Shown: in pieces, positions 48,301 through 58,870 of the stretch | How the letters are laid out: each line of letters starts with the position of its first letter | Position numbering within the stretch: position 1 is the stretch's first letter | Translations under genes and position numbers: made by a program | The notes under the pieces: model-generated | Told to the model about the DNA's origin: nothing | The model's database searches: none | The model's input: only the letters and a program-made list of their open reading frames with translations | Assembly: GCA_038316335.1 (NCBI GenBank) | Contig: JBBQAM010000023.1 | Coordinates: 1 to 59,127 of the forward strand | DNA: 59,127 bases | Direction of reading: 5' to 3' | Origin: JALHST01 sp038316335 | GTDB lineage: Bacteria > Bacteroidota > Bacteroidia > Flavobacteriales > Flavobacteriaceae

Positions 48301-50306
48301 TGGCCGTCACCGATAAAAAAATATTGACCCGCTTATATTTTATGACAGCTTGCCTTTTTCTGTTTGCAAGTGCGGTGCTGTTTAAGTTGGTTCGTATTCA
48401 GGTCGTTGATGGCGACAAGTATCGTGCCCTGGCCTTGAAGCGGACCGAGAAGATGTTTACGATTGCCCCGAATCGTGGCGATCTTTATTCTGATGATGGG
48501 AGTCTCCTGGCTACCTCGGTTTCCAAATACACAATTCGATTTGATGCCGAAACGGTCGCCGATAAGGATTTTGTGGAAAATGTAAAGCCGTTATCCGATG
48601 CACTTTCAAAACTCTTGGGGAATACGTCCTCACATTATCAACAACTCTTGAGAAAGGCCAAGGTAAACAAAAACCGATATACCCTTTTGGCCCGTAATCT
48701 CGACTATTCGGCCTATTTGGCGGTAAAAGAATTCCCATTGCTGAATAAAGGACCTTATAAAGGGGGCTTGATTGTTGAACAAAAAACCGTTCGGGAACAT
48801 CCTTTGGGCAAAATAGCCGAACGAAGCGTTGGGTATGAGCGTGTCGATGAGGAAGGTCATATTACGCGCGTTGGGTTGGAAGGTGCTTTTGGTGATTATT
48901 TACGAGGTACCGAAGGCAAAAGGTTAAAGCAAAAAATAGCCATGGGGCAATGGAAGCCCATCGGCAATGATAATATAGTCGAGCCAAAAGATGGCTATGA
49001 TGTCATCTCCACCATCGATATCAATATTCAGGATATCGCCCATCATGCGCTTTTGGCGCAATTGGAAAAATACAAGGCGGATCATGGGTGCGTCATTGTA
49101 ATGGAGACCGGAACCGGTGAAATAAAGGCCATCTCGAATCTGGGGATGACCTCAGATGGTAAGTACTACGAGCGCTTGAACTATGCCATTGGAGAATCGC
49201 ATGAACCAGGTTCGACCTTTAAACTGATGAGCCTTGTGGCCGCCTTGGAGGACAAGGTTATCGATACTTCGAGCATCATAGATACGGAAAATGGTAGATG
49301 GAAAATTTATGATCGGGTCGTAAAGGATTCGAAACACGGAGGATATGGTAAAATATCAGTAGGCAGGGCGTTCGAGGTTTCTTCGAATACGGCCTTTGCT
49401 AAAATGATCTACACTAATTATAAGGACCATCCTGAAAAATACGTGGATCGTCTTATGAGCTTTGGGCTCAATAAGGAATTGGGACTGCCCGTAAAAGGCG
49501 AAGGTACCCCGGTTATTCGATATCCTGGTGACAAAGGGTGGTCAGGTATCTCCTTGGCCTGGATGTCGTATGGTTATGAGGTCTCCTTGACCCCATTACA
49601 AACACTCACCTTCTACAATGCCATTGCCAATGATGGCGAAATGGTAAAGCCGCGATTGATTAAAGAAGTCAAAGAGTGGAACCGCACTATCCAGAAATTT
49701 GATAAGGAGGTAATGAACCCGGCCATCTGTTCAAAAGAGACCGTGATGAAGGTAAAACAGCTTTTGAAGAATGTGGTCGAATCAAAGCATGGTACTGGGC
49801 ACCGGTTGTATTCCCCGAATTTTTCAATGGCCGGCAAAACAGGAACGACCCAAAAGAATTATGTGTCAAAAGACCCCGACAAACTTAAATACATTTCCAC
49901 CTTTGCAGGATACTTTCCAGCCGAAGACCCAAAATATTCCTGTATCGTAGTCATTCATGAGCCCGATCGTAGTGTGGGATACTATGGGGCCGATGTCTCG
50001 GGTCCTGTTTTCAGGTCGATCGCTCAGAAAGTGTATGCCAACAATCCGCTGATCGATGAGGTTGAGATGCAGATTGGCGACGGACCAGAATTGGAGGATT
50101 CCTATGAAAAATATTATGCCGAGGCCCAGAAAAAATATAATAAGGTTCCCAACGTACAGGGCATGAGCGGTATGGATGCCATTTCAATTTTAGAAAACCT
50201 AGGATTGCAAGTTGAGGTTAAGGGGAATGGCAGGGTAAAAAAGCAGTCGGTGTCCCAGGGAACCGATTTAAAGAAGGTAGAAAAAATCGTATTGGAACTT
50301 TCATGA
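48300..50306 (+). CDS. ftsI: Septal penicillin-binding transpeptidase with C-terminal PASTA domain
   Basis: A 668-residue class B penicillin-binding protein. It has an N-terminal membrane anchor (residues about 12-32), a pedestal domain, and the transpeptidase motifs S305-T-F-K308, S361-S-N363 and K513-T-G515. Residues about 606-668 form one PASTA domain (KVPNVQGMSGMDAISILENLGLQV). PASTA modules are absent from E. coli FtsI but common in Bacteroidota and Gram-positives. It cross-links septal peptidoglycan with FtsW. Overlaps ftsL by one base and murE by four. Confidence 0.95.
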   Translation: MAVTDKKILTRLYFMTACLFLFASAVLFKLVRIQVVDGDKYRALALKRTEKMFTIAPNRGDLYSDDGSLLATSVSKYTIRFDAETVADKDFVENVKPLSDALSKLLGNTSSHYQQLLRKAKVNKNRYTLLARNLDYSAYLAVKEFPLLNKGPYKGGLIVEQKTVREHPLGKIAERSVGYERVDEEGHITRVGLEGAFGDYLRGTEGKRLKQKIAMGQWKPIGNDNIVEPKDGYDVISTIDINIQDIAHHALLAQLEKYKADHGCVIVMETGTGEIKAISNLGMTSDGKYYERLNYAIGESHEPGSTFKLMSLVAALEDKVIDTSSIIDTENGRWKIYDRVVKDSKHGGYGKISVGRAFEVSSNTAFAKMIYTNYKDHPEKYVDRLMSFGLNKELGLPVKGEGTPVIRYPGDKGWSGISLAWMSYGYEVSLTPLQTLTFYNAIANDGEMVKPRLIKEVKEWNRTIQKFDKEVMNPAICSKETVMKVKQLLKNVVESKHGTGHRLYSPNFSMAGKTGTTQKNYVSKDPDKLKYISTFAGYFPAEDPKYSCIVVIHEPDRSVGYYGADVSGPVFRSIAQKVYANNPLIDEVEMQIGDGPELEDSYEKYYAEAQKKYNKVPNVQGMSGMDAISILENLGLQVEVKGNGRVKKQSVSQGTDLKKVEKIVLELS

Positions 50307-51766
50307 AGCTATTAAAAGACATATTGTATGGCGTAGGCCTTTCCGCTATAAGCGGTTCGACCAATGTAATGGTCAATACCATTTGTTTCGATTCAAGAAA
50401 TGTCGGAATGGATGATGTCTTTGTGGCAATCAGGGGAACCTTGGTCGATGGACATGAATTTATTGAAAAAGCCATCAATCAGGGTGCCAAGGCCATCGTT
50501 TGCGAAAAGCTTCCTGTGACACTTGTAAATGGGGTTACCTATGCCGAAGTTGATAATGGCAATTCCGCCTTGGCCGTTATGGCCTCGAACTTCTATGATA
50601 ATCCTTCGAAAAATTTAAGATTGGTAGGTATCACCGGCACGAATGGGAAAACGACCATTAGTACGCTACTCTATCAATTATTTAAAAAGGCAGGGTACAA
50701 AGTCGGGCTTATTTCGACCATAAAGATCATGGTCGATGACAAGGAATATCAAACAAGCCATACGACCCCAGATGCCTTGACCATCAACCGACATTTGAGC
50801 TATATGAGCGAAGCCGGGGTCGAATTTTGTTTTATGGAAGTGAGTTCCCATGGGATCCATCAAAAAAGAACCGAAGGCCTTGTTTTTGCGGGGGCCGTCT
50901 TTACTAACATTACTCATGACCATCTCGACTATCATAAGACCTTTGCAGAATATCGCGACACCAAAAAAGTCCTATTCGACAACCTATCAAAAAAGGCCTT
51001 TGCCTTGACCAATATTGACGACAAGAATGGTTTGGTAATGCTCCAGAACACCAAAGCACAAAAATATACCTACGCCTTGAGAACCTATGCCGATTATCGG
51101 GCGCAGATCTTGGAGAGTCAATTTGACGGCCAATTGTTAAAAATCGGGGAACATGAACTTTGGACCCGGCTTATCGGCCATTTCAATGCCTATAATATAC
51201 TGGCAATCTATGCTACCGCCGAATTATTGGGGCTCGAAACCTTGGAAATCCTACGGCTTTTAAGTGAGTTGGAAAATGTCGATGGCAGATTCCAGTATTT
51301 TATATCGAAAAAGAAAATTAAGGCAATTGTCGATTATGCCCATACACCGGATGCACTTAAGAATGTGCTTGACACTATCAACACATTGAGAACTGGAAAT
51401 GAAAACGTCATCACCGTTGTGGGGTGTGGTGGCGATAGAGACAGGTCAAAGCGTCCGGTTATGGGTCATATCGCTTCAGAGTTGAGCAACAAGGCGATTT
51501 TTACTTCCGATAATCCGCGATCCGAAAATCCCAATGCCATAATCTCGGAAATGGAAGCGGGAGTCGAACCGCAAAACGAAAAAAAGGTACTGTCTATAGA
51601 AAATCGCAAACAGGCCATAAAGACGGCATGCCAATTGGCAAGTGCCAACGATATCATTTTGGTGGCCGGGAAAGGCCATGAAACCTATCAAGAAAGTCAA
51701 GGGCAGCGTATTGAATTTGATGATTTTGAGATTGTTAAAGACCTACTTAAAAGCTTGAATAAATAA
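50303..51766 (+). CDS. murE: UDP-MurNAc-L-Ala-D-Glu:meso-diaminopimelate ligase
   Basis: A 487-residue Mur ligase. The ATP-binding TGTNGKTT is at 111-118, and D403-N-P-R406 is the DNPR motif that selects meso-diaminopimelate over lysine. It adds the third residue of the stem peptide in the cytoplasm. The peptidoglycan is therefore predicted to be of the DAP type, as expected for Gram-negative Bacteroidota. Starts within the stop of ftsI (ATGA). Confidence 0.96.
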   Translation: MKLLKDILYGVGLSAISGSTNVMVNTICFDSRNVGMDDVFVAIRGTLVDGHEFIEKAINQGAKAIVCEKLPVTLVNGVTYAEVDNGNSALAVMASNFYDNPSKNLRLVGITGTNGKTTISTLLYQLFKKAGYKVGLISTIKIMVDDKEYQTSHTTPDALTINRHLSYMSEAGVEFCFMEVSSHGIHQKRTEGLVFAGAVFTNITHDHLDYHKTFAEYRDTKKVLFDNLSKKAFALTNIDDKNGLVMLQNTKAQKYTYALRTYADYRAQILESQFDGQLLKIGEHELWTRLIGHFNAYNILAIYATAELLGLETLEILRLLSELENVDGRFQYFISKKKIKAIVDYAHTPDALKNVLDTINTLRTGNENVITVVGCGGDRDRSKRPVMGHIASELSNKAIFTSDNPRSENPNAIISEMEAGVEPQNEKKVLSIENRKQAIKTACQLASANDIILVAGKGHETYQESQGQRIEFDDFEIVKDLLKSLNK

Positions 51767-51837
51767 GCCAAAGAAAGAAGGCACTAGAAAAATGAATAAA
51801 TAAAAAGTCCAAAGACAACAAAATAGATACCCCAAGT

Positions 51838-53058
51838 ATGCTTTATTACCTCTTTGATTATTTAGAAAAAAATTACCAAGTTCCAGGAGCGGGCCTTTTT
51901 CAGTTTCTCACTTTTAGGGCGGCCATGGCAGTATTGCTTTCTTTGATAATCGCTACAACATACGGTAAACGGGTTATATTATTTCTTCAACGCAAGCAAA
52001 TCGGCGAAACCATACGCGATTTAGGATTGGAAGGCCAAGAAAAGAAAGCAGGAACCCCAACCATGGGAGGATTGATCATCATCATGTCGACCCTAATCCC
52101 CGTACTACTCTTTGCGAGACTAGATAATATTTATATAATACTTCTTATCATCACGACCATCTGGATGGGAATCATCGGTTTCATCGATGACTATATCAAG
52201 ATTTTCAAGAATAACAAAAAAGGCTTGAAAGGTCGGTTTAAGATTCTTGGGCAGGTAGGTCTGGGTATTATTGTGGGATCAACCTTGTTTTTTCATCCAC
52301 AGGTTACTATGAGAGAGGATGATAGTACAAGGATTACCGCACAATATACAGTAGAGGAGGTGAAGGGTCAGGAAATTAAATCAACCATGACCACGGTTCC
52401 CTTGTTAAAAAACAATGAGCTTGACTATAGTAGTCTGATTAGTTGGGCGGGAGAAGGTGCTAAAAATTACGCGTGGTTAATCTTTATTCCCATTGTCATA
52501 CTGATCGTAACGGCAGTTTCAAATGGGGCCAACCTTACCGACGGGATAGATGGCCTTGCGGCTGGCTCTTCCGCTATAATTGTGCTGACTTTGGGCATTT
52601 TTGCCTGGGTGTCGGGCAATATTATTTTTTCCAATTATCTAGATATCATGTTCATACCGAGGGCTGGGGAGCTCGTAATTTTTATAACGGCGTTTGTTGG
52701 GGCCCTGATAGGATTCTTATGGTACAATGCCTATCCGGCGCAAGTATTTATGGGTGACACGGGCAGTTTGACCATTGGGGGCGTCATAGCGGTGATAGCT
52801 TTGATCATTCGAAAGGAGCTGTTGATCCCCATCCTTTGTGGGATCTTCTTTGCCGAGTCACTTTCTGTCATGATCCAAGTTGGATATTTTAAATATACCA
52901 AAAGAAGGCTGGGGGAGGGAAAGCGTGTTTTTTTGATGGCACCCTTGCACCATCATTATCAAAAAAAGGGGTATCACGAAAGTAAGATAGTAACTAGGTT
53001 TTGGATTATTGGGATTCTCCTGGCCATTGTCACTATCGTGACCTTAAAAGTCCGTTAG
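51838..53058 (+). CDS. mraY: Phospho-MurNAc-pentapeptide translocase
   Basis: A 406-residue polytopic membrane enzyme that makes lipid I from UDP-MurNAc-pentapeptide and undecaprenyl phosphate. The key motifs are GFIDDYIKIFKNNKKGLKGR, NLTDGIDGLAAG and the histidine loop PLHHHYQKKG. About 50 residues longer than E. coli MraY (360): an extra periplasmic loop lies at about 155-210 (VTMREDDSTRITAQYTVEEV region), as in other Bacteroidota. It follows murE after a 71-base gap without a terminator. Confidence 0.96.
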   Translation: MLYYLFDYLEKNYQVPGAGLFQFLTFRAAMAVLLSLIIATTYGKRVILFLQRKQIGETIRDLGLEGQEKKAGTPTMGGLIIIMSTLIPVLLFARLDNIYIILLIITTIWMGIIGFIDDYIKIFKNNKKGLKGRFKILGQVGLGIIVGSTLFFHPQVTMREDDSTRITAQYTVEEVKGQEIKSTMTTVPLLKNNELDYSSLISWAGEGAKNYAWLIFIPIVILIVTAVSNGANLTDGIDGLAAGSSAIIVLTLGIFAWVSGNIIFSNYLDIMFIPRAGELVIFITAFVGALIGFLWYNAYPAQVFMGDTGSLTIGGVIAVIALIIRKELLIPILCGIFFAESLSVMIQVGYFKYTKRRLGEGKRVFLMAPLHHHYQKKGYHESKIVTRFWIIGILLAIVTIVTLKVR

Positions 53059-53059
53059 G

Positions 53060-54394
53060 ATGAAGCGACTGGTAATCTTGGGCGCTGGGGAAAGCGGAGT
53101 AGGAACGGCTATTCTGGGGAAGAAAAAAGGTTTCGAGGTCTTTGTGTCCGACCGAGGAAAAATACAACTGAAATATAAAAACGTTCTTAAAAATTTTGGA
53201 ATTGATTGGGAGGAGGAAAGGCATACGGAAGCCCTGATTTTAACCGCTGATGTGGTAATGAAAAGTCCGGGCATACCTGATACGGTTCCCTTGGTAGTGA
53301 AATTGCAGGAGAAAGGCATACCAGTAGTGTCCGAAATAGAATTTGCCGCTGACTATACCGACGCGATCCTGATAGGCATCACGGGAAGTAATGGGAAGAC
53401 CACCACGACGATGCTTACGGGCCATATTCTAAAGGAAGCTGGGATGCACGTCGGAATCGCAGGAAATATTGGTGACAGTTTTGCAAAGATGGTAGCTGAA
53501 AACGATTATGCGTATTACGTTTTGGAAATAAGCAGCTTTCAACTTGATGGTATACACCGATTCAAACCGCATATTGCCATTTTGACGAACATCACCCCCG
53601 ACCATCTCGATAGGTATGGTTACCAGTTTGAAAACTATATCGCTTCCAAATTTCGGATTGCAAAAAATCAGTCCAAAGATGATTATCTCATTTACGACGC
53701 AGATGATAGGGTCATTATAGATTGGTTGAAAAAGCATCCTGTTAAATCAAAATTGTTGCCTTTTTCCATACGTAGGGAATTTAAGCAAGGGGCTTTTGTA
53801 ATGAATACTGAAATACAGATAACAACAGATAATACTACCATAAAAATGACCACTGACAATTTAGCACTTGAAGGAAAACACAATCTCAAGAATACGATGG
53901 CTGCTGCCACCGCGGCAAAATTAGTGGGCATCCGTAAGGAGACGATCCGCCAGAGTATCGAAAATTTTCAAGGCGCGCCACACCGTCTTGAAAAGGTATT
54001 GAAGATCCAGCATGTTCAATATATTAATGATTCTAAGGCAACGAATGTCAACTCGGTGTATTATGCACTTGATAGTATAAAATCGCCGATTGTTTGGATC
54101 GTAGGCGGTATTGATAAGGGCAATGACTATCGGGAGCTAATGCCATTGGTGCGTGAAAAAGTTAAGGCAATCATTTGTTTGGGACTTGACAATACTAAAA
54201 TAAAAGAATTTTTCGGCAATGTCGTAGATCTTTTGGTCGAGACCTATGCCATGGATGAGGCCGTAAAAGTTGCCTACAAGATAGCCGAGCGGGGAGATAC
54301 GGTCTTACTATCACCGGCATGTGCCAGTTTTGACCTCTTCGAGAATTATGAAGATCGTGGAAATCAATTTAAGGAAGCCATAAAAAATTTATAA
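53060..54394 (+). CDS. murD: UDP-MurNAc-L-alanine:D-glutamate ligase
   Basis: A 444-residue Mur ligase with an N-terminal Rossmann-like domain (LVILGAGESGVGTAIL), the ATP-binding TGSNGKTT (108-115), NITPDHLDRYG and INDSKATNVNSV. It adds D-glutamate as the second residue of the stem peptide. Starts one base after the mraY stop. A short Thr/Asn-rich insertion (TEIQITTDNTTIKMTTDN, about 250-267) precedes the LEGKHNLKN motif. Confidence 0.96.
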   Translation: MKRLVILGAGESGVGTAILGKKKGFEVFVSDRGKIQLKYKNVLKNFGIDWEEERHTEALILTADVVMKSPGIPDTVPLVVKLQEKGIPVVSEIEFAADYTDAILIGITGSNGKTTTTMLTGHILKEAGMHVGIAGNIGDSFAKMVAENDYAYYVLEISSFQLDGIHRFKPHIAILTNITPDHLDRYGYQFENYIASKFRIAKNQSKDDYLIYDADDRVIIDWLKKHPVKSKLLPFSIRREFKQGAFVMNTEIQITTDNTTIKMTTDNLALEGKHNLKNTMAAATAAKLVGIRKETIRQSIENFQGAPHRLEKVLKIQHVQYINDSKATNVNSVYYALDSIKSPIVWIVGGIDKGNDYRELMPLVREKVKAIICLGLDNTKIKEFFGNVVDLLVETYAMDEAVKVAYKIAERGDTVLLSPACASFDLFENYEDRGNQFKEAIKNL

Positions 54395-54395
54395 G

Positions 54396-55595
54396 GTGAT
54401 CGCAGTATTCAATAATCTAAAAGGAGATAAGGCGCTTTGGGCAGTAGTAGCCCTCTTGGGCCTATTCTCGTTTTTACCTGTCTACAGTGCCAGCAGTAAT
54501 TTGGTATATGTGGTTGGTTATGGGACGCCTTTTGGATTTTTGCTAAAACATGGGGTGCTTTTGTTTTTGGGATTTGGTATTATTTATGGGGTTCATCGCA
54601 TTCCTGCACATTTTTTTAAGGGACTATCACTTATCGCCATGCCAATAGTGCTGGTGCTGTTGGTTTTTACCTTGGCACAGGGTACGACGGTAGACGGGGC
54701 AAATGCGAGCCGATGGATACGAATTCCTTTTATTGGGATTACCTTTCAGACCTCGAACTTGGCCTCGGTGGCGCTCATGATCTATGTGGCGCGTTATTTA
54801 ACAAAGATCAAGGATCGGGAAATCAATTTTAAAGAAAGTATCCTGCCACTATGGCTTCCGGTGTTTTTTGTGATCGTTTTGATATTGCCCGCCAATTTTT
54901 CTACCGCAGCCATTATTTTTTCGATGGTGTTAATGCTGTGCTTTCTTGGTGGATATCCCATGAAATATCTTTTGGGAATCATACTTACCGGAATACTTTG
55001 CCTGACCGTTTTTATTTTGACGGCAAAGGCAATCCCCGATTTATTTCCAAACCGCGTGGATACCTGGATCAGTCGCATTGACAATTTTAGGAACCCAACA
55101 GACTCCGAGTCTGATTATCAGATCGAAAAGGCAAAAATTGCAATTGCAACAGGCGGCATCATGGGAAAGGGAGCTGGAAAAAGCGTTCAGAAGAACTTTC
55201 TCCCCCAAAGTTCCTCTGATTTTATATATGCCATCATCGTGGAGGAATATGGTTTGGTCGGCGGATTTTTGCTCATGATGTTCTACTTGTTTTTTTTATT
55301 TCGGATCGTGGTGATCGCCAATGGAAGTTCAACGGTCTTTGGGAAACTTTTGGCCTTGGGTGTTGGCTTGCCGATTATATTTCAGGCAATGATAAATATG
55401 GCCGTTGCCGTAGAACTTTTCCCGGTTACCGGCCAAACATTGCCTTTGATCAGTAGCGGGGGTACCTCGGGATGGATGACGTGCTTGGCGATAGGCATTA
55501 TTTTGAGCGTGAGTAACAAGGCAGTGGTCCCGGAAAATGAGACCATCGACCCCGATAGTACGAATCCTTTAGAGGTTCTTAGTGGGCAACTATAG
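54396..55595 (+). CDS. ftsW: Septal peptidoglycan polymerase FtsW (SEDS family)
   Basis: Starts with GTG one base after murD. The 399-residue polytopic protein of the SEDS family has the loop with LPANFSTAAIIF, GKGAGKSVQKNFLPQSSSDFI carrying the family D residue region, and the final PLISSGGTSGW. FtsW polymerises lipid II at the septum in partnership with FtsI encoded upstream. RodA is a close paralogue, but position in the dcw cluster favours FtsW. Overlaps murG by 14 bases. Confidence 0.94.
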   Translation: MIAVFNNLKGDKALWAVVALLGLFSFLPVYSASSNLVYVVGYGTPFGFLLKHGVLLFLGFGIIYGVHRIPAHFFKGLSLIAMPIVLVLLVFTLAQGTTVDGANASRWIRIPFIGITFQTSNLASVALMIYVARYLTKIKDREINFKESILPLWLPVFFVIVLILPANFSTAAIIFSMVLMLCFLGGYPMKYLLGIILTGILCLTVFILTAKAIPDLFPNRVDTWISRIDNFRNPTDSESDYQIEKAKIAIATGGIMGKGAGKSVQKNFLPQSSSDFIYAIIVEEYGLVGGFLLMMFYLFFLFRIVVIANGSSTVFGKLLALGVGLPIIFQAMINMAVAVELFPVTGQTLPLISSGGTSGWMTCLAIGIILSVSNKAVVPENETIDPDSTNPLEVLSGQL

Positions 55596-56694
55596 GTTCA
55601 TATTGTCTGGTGGAGGCACTGGCGGGCATATTTATCCTGCCATAGCCATCGCCAATGAGCTGAAACGAAGACATACCGATGCCGAATTCCTGTTTGTCGG
55701 GGCCAAGGATCGTATGGAGATGGAAAAAGTGCCACAGGCTGGCTATAAAATAGAAGGCTTGTGGATTACAGGGTTGCAACGAAAACTGACCCTTAAAAAT
55801 TTGATGTTCCCATTTAAAGTAATAAGTAGTTTGATCCAATCGGGTAAAATAGTTTCAAGGTTTAAGCCACATGCTGTCATCGGCACCGGGGGTTTTGCCA
55901 GCGGCCCATTATTAAGGGTGGCCTCGGGGCGAGGCATACCCTGTCTATTGCAGGAACAGAATTCTTTTGCGGGCATTACAAACAAATTATTAAAGGATAG
56001 GGTAGCCAGGATATGTGTTGCTTATGATGGAATGGAAACATTCTTTCCCAAAGATAAAATTGTAAAGACCGGGAATCCTGTGCGTGGAGATCTGGTCGTA
56101 TTGGGGAAGGATAAAACGGAAGGGTTGCATTTTTTTGAATTAGACGAAAATAAGAAAACATTGTTGATCTTGGGTGGAAGCTTAGGCGCCAAGCGTATCA
56201 ACCAACTGGTCGAGCAAAAACTCGAATTTTTCAAATCACTTGGGATTCAGTTGATTTGGCAATGTGGCAAACTATATTTTGAGGAATACAAAAGGTATGG
56301 TTCTGACTCGGTCAAGGTGTTTGCCTTTCTTAACCGGATGGATTTGGCCTATACAAACGCCGATATAATTATCTCAAGGGCAGGTGCAGGCTCGGTATCC
56401 GAATTATGTATTGTGGGAAAGCCCGTGATTTTTATTCCATCACCGAATGTTGCAGAAGACCATCAGACCAAAAATGCGGCGGCACTGGTTGCATACGATG
56501 CAGCCCTATTGATCAAGGAACAGGGATTGGAAACCGAGTTTGAAGCCGTTTTTTCGAGTTTATTTCAATCGAAGGCACATCAGGAGCGACTGGGTAACAA
56601 CATTCAAAAGCTGGCCATGCCGAACGCCACCAAACACATAGTCGATGAAATCGAAAAGCTCTTGAATGATGGGCCAATTGCAAATTCGGTTTAG
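55582..56694 (+). CDS. murG: UDP-GlcNAc:lipid I N-acetylglucosaminyltransferase
   Basis: A 370-residue GT-B glycosyltransferase that converts lipid I to lipid II on the inner face of the membrane. The N-terminal GGTGGHIYPAIAIA loop, HAVIGTGGFASGPLL and the UDP-binding SRAGAGSVSE, followed by PVIFIPSPNVAEDHQTKNA, are the defining blocks. The start overlaps ftsW by 14 bases. It is followed by a 105-base gap, the largest within the cluster after mraZ, which holds no clear promoter. Confidence 0.96.
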   Translation: MGNYRFILSGGGTGGHIYPAIAIANELKRRHTDAEFLFVGAKDRMEMEKVPQAGYKIEGLWITGLQRKLTLKNLMFPFKVISSLIQSGKIVSRFKPHAVIGTGGFASGPLLRVASGRGIPCLLQEQNSFAGITNKLLKDRVARICVAYDGMETFFPKDKIVKTGNPVRGDLVVLGKDKTEGLHFFELDENKKTLLILGGSLGAKRINQLVEQKLEFFKSLGIQLIWQCGKLYFEEYKRYGSDSVKVFAFLNRMDLAYTNADIIISRAGAGSVSELCIVGKPVIFIPSPNVAEDHQTKNAAALVAYDAALLIKEQGLETEFEAVFSSLFQSKAHQERLGNNIQKLAMPNATKHIVDEIEKLLNDGPIANSV

Positions 56695-56799
56695 GTAAGG
56701 ATAATAGAGAATGACTGGGGCAGTATGGCCCTTGATGCTTAAAAAGCTATGAATAAAGTTTAAAAATAGGAGCGTGAATCGCAGCGAACAAGGGAAGCA

Positions 56800-58152
56800 A
56801 TGGATCTAACGAAACTAAAGAACGTTTATTTTATCGGAATCGGAGGTATCGGTATGTCTGCTCTTGCGCGTTATTTTATATTCATCGGCAAGAAGGTGGC
56901 CGGCTATGACAAGACCGAAACGCCGTTGACCCAGGAATTGGTCAAATTGGGAATAGCAGTGCATTACAATGATGACTTACATGCCGTGCCAAAGGAATTT
57001 TTAGAGCCCAATACAACCTTAATTGTCTTTACCCCGGCAGTATCTATTGCGCATGAGGAATATCAATATTTCTTACAGCATGCCTTTGAGATCAAAAAAC
57101 GATCGGAAGTCCTAGGCCTGATAACCAAAGATACCTTTTGCTTTGCGGTCGCCGGCACACATGGAAAGACGACCACATCCTGTATCCTTGCCCATTTACT
57201 CAAGGAGACAGATACGTCATTTACCGCATTTTTGGGGGGTATTTCAGAGGATTTCAATAGTAATTTCTTTTACCAAGGAACTACGTATTCAGTGGTAGAG
57301 GCCGATGAGTTCGATCGTTCCTTTTTAAGGCTATTCCCTGATGTGGCTTGCGTAACCTCAATGGATGCTGATCATTTGGACATCTATGGGAATCATGAAA
57401 CATTAATTAAATCATTTGAGGAATTTGCCAAGAGGGTAGCGCCTGGTGGAAAGCTATTCGTGCGCAACGGACTTCCCTTGCACGGAATAACGTACGGAAT
57501 TGACGATAATGCCGATTATTGTATACGCAATATCAAAATAGAACATGGAACCTACGTTTTTGATTTGAAAACCCCCGAAGCTACCCTAACGGGGGTTAAA
57601 TTCAGTAAACCTGGCAGGCATAATCTTTTAAACGGCTTGGTAGCTTTTGCCATGGCGCTTGAAACGGGATGCCCAGCTTCGAAAATCGCAGAAGCTTTGG
57701 CGACTTTCAAAGGAGTACAACGTCGTTTTTCGTACAAAATCAAAGAGGATGATTTCATTTTTATTGACGATTATGCACATCATCCTACCGAAATAGATGC
57801 CGTATATAATGCCATCATAGAAATGCATCCCAATAAAAAGATCGTAGTGGTGTTTCAGCCACACCTATTTTCCAGGACGCGGGATTTTGCCGATGGGTTT
57901 GCCGAAAGTCTGGCAAAATTCGATAGTATTTTGCTCCTGGAGATCTATCCTGCACGCGAAAGGCCGTTGCAGGGTATTACATCAGAATGGCTGTTGGAAA
58001 AAATAAAAAACCCTAATAAAAAGTTAGTAACAAAATCTGAGTTGACGCAAGAAATCAAAAATCTAAACCCCGAGGTGTTGGTTACTTTGGGTGCAGGGGA
58101 TATCGGACTCGAAATATCACGAATAAAAAAAGAACTAGAATATGCGAATTAA
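56800..58152 (+). CDS. murC: UDP-MurNAc:L-alanine ligase
   Basis: A 450-residue Mur ligase. The N-terminal FIGIGGIGMSALARYF and the ATP-binding GTHGKTT (119-125) are specific for MurC; VEADEFDRSFL and FIDDYAHHPTEI follow. It adds L-alanine as the first residue of the stem peptide. The ATG is preceded by AAGGGAAGCA, one of the few SD-like sequences in the window. Overlaps ftsQ by 11 bases. Confidence 0.96.
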   Translation: MDLTKLKNVYFIGIGGIGMSALARYFIFIGKKVAGYDKTETPLTQELVKLGIAVHYNDDLHAVPKEFLEPNTTLIVFTPAVSIAHEEYQYFLQHAFEIKKRSEVLGLITKDTFCFAVAGTHGKTTTSCILAHLLKETDTSFTAFLGGISEDFNSNFFYQGTTYSVVEADEFDRSFLRLFPDVACVTSMDADHLDIYGNHETLIKSFEEFAKRVAPGGKLFVRNGLPLHGITYGIDDNADYCIRNIKIEHGTYVFDLKTPEATLTGVKFSKPGRHNLLNGLVAFAMALETGCPASKIAEALATFKGVQRRFSYKIKEDDFIFIDDYAHHPTEIDAVYNAIIEMHPNKKIVVVFQPHLFSRTRDFADGFAESLAKFDSILLLEIYPARERPLQGITSEWLLEKIKNPNKKLVTKSELTQEIKNLNPEVLVTLGAGDIGLEISRIKKELEYAN

Positions 58153-58861
58153 TTGGAATTACTTAAAAATCATGGGGTTACTACTGGTCATCGGAGGCCT
58201 TTACGCCTTTTCGAATGCCCGACACCAAAAAAAGATGATAAACGGAATTAAAATACAATTCCTTGGGAATCAGAACCTTTACATTTCAGAAGGTATGGTT
58301 AATAAATTGTTAATACAAAATTATGGCCCCCTCATAAATGTCCCTAAAGAAAAATTAGTTTTGAATACTATGGAGAAGGTCATCGAGGCCAATGAAATGG
58401 TAAAAAGCGCCCAAGTTTATCTTACTATTGATGGTGAGCTTACGTCTAAGATCGTGCAGCGCAAACCAATCGGAAGAATTGAGGGGATTACAAAATATTA
58501 TCTGGATGATGAAGGAAAACATATGCCGTTTTCCGTATCCCACTCGGCCAGGGTGCCCATTATTACAGGAAATGTTACGGGGAAAAGTCTGGAGGATGTC
58601 TATGAAATCCTGAAATATATCAATACCGATGAATTTCTAAGAAAAAATGTCATCGGCATCCATATCGTGGAAGATAATAGATATCAGTTGAAGTTTCGTA
58701 TGGAAAATTTTGTAGTCGATCTTGGAGATATCGAGAATTTGGCTGAGAAATTCAACAATTTCAGGGCATTTTATATAAAGGCAAATAAGGATAAGACCTT
58801 AGAGGAATTTAAAACGGTTAGTTTGGAATTCGACAATCAAGTAGTGTGCACCAAAATTTAA
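58142..58861 (+). CDS. ftsQ: Cell division protein FtsQ/DivIB
   Basis: A 239-residue bitopic membrane protein. A membrane helix at about 8-24 (IMGLLLVIGGLYAFSNA) is followed by a POTRA-like domain (KIQFLGNQNLYISEGMVNKLL) and a C-terminal beta domain. FtsQ scaffolds FtsL and FtsB-type proteins at the division site. Sequence identity in this family is low; position between murC and ftsA makes the assignment secure. Confidence 0.9.
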   Translation: MRINWNYLKIMGLLLVIGGLYAFSNARHQKKMINGIKIQFLGNQNLYISEGMVNKLLIQNYGPLINVPKEKLVLNTMEKVIEANEMVKSAQVYLTIDGELTSKIVQRKPIGRIEGITKYYLDDEGKHMPFSVSHSARVPIITGNVTGKSLEDVYEILKYINTDEFLRKNVIGIHIVEDNRYQLKFRMENFVVDLGDIENLAEKFNNFRAFYIKANKDKTLEEFKTVSLEFDNQVVCTKI

Positions 58862-58870
58862 ACGAATAGC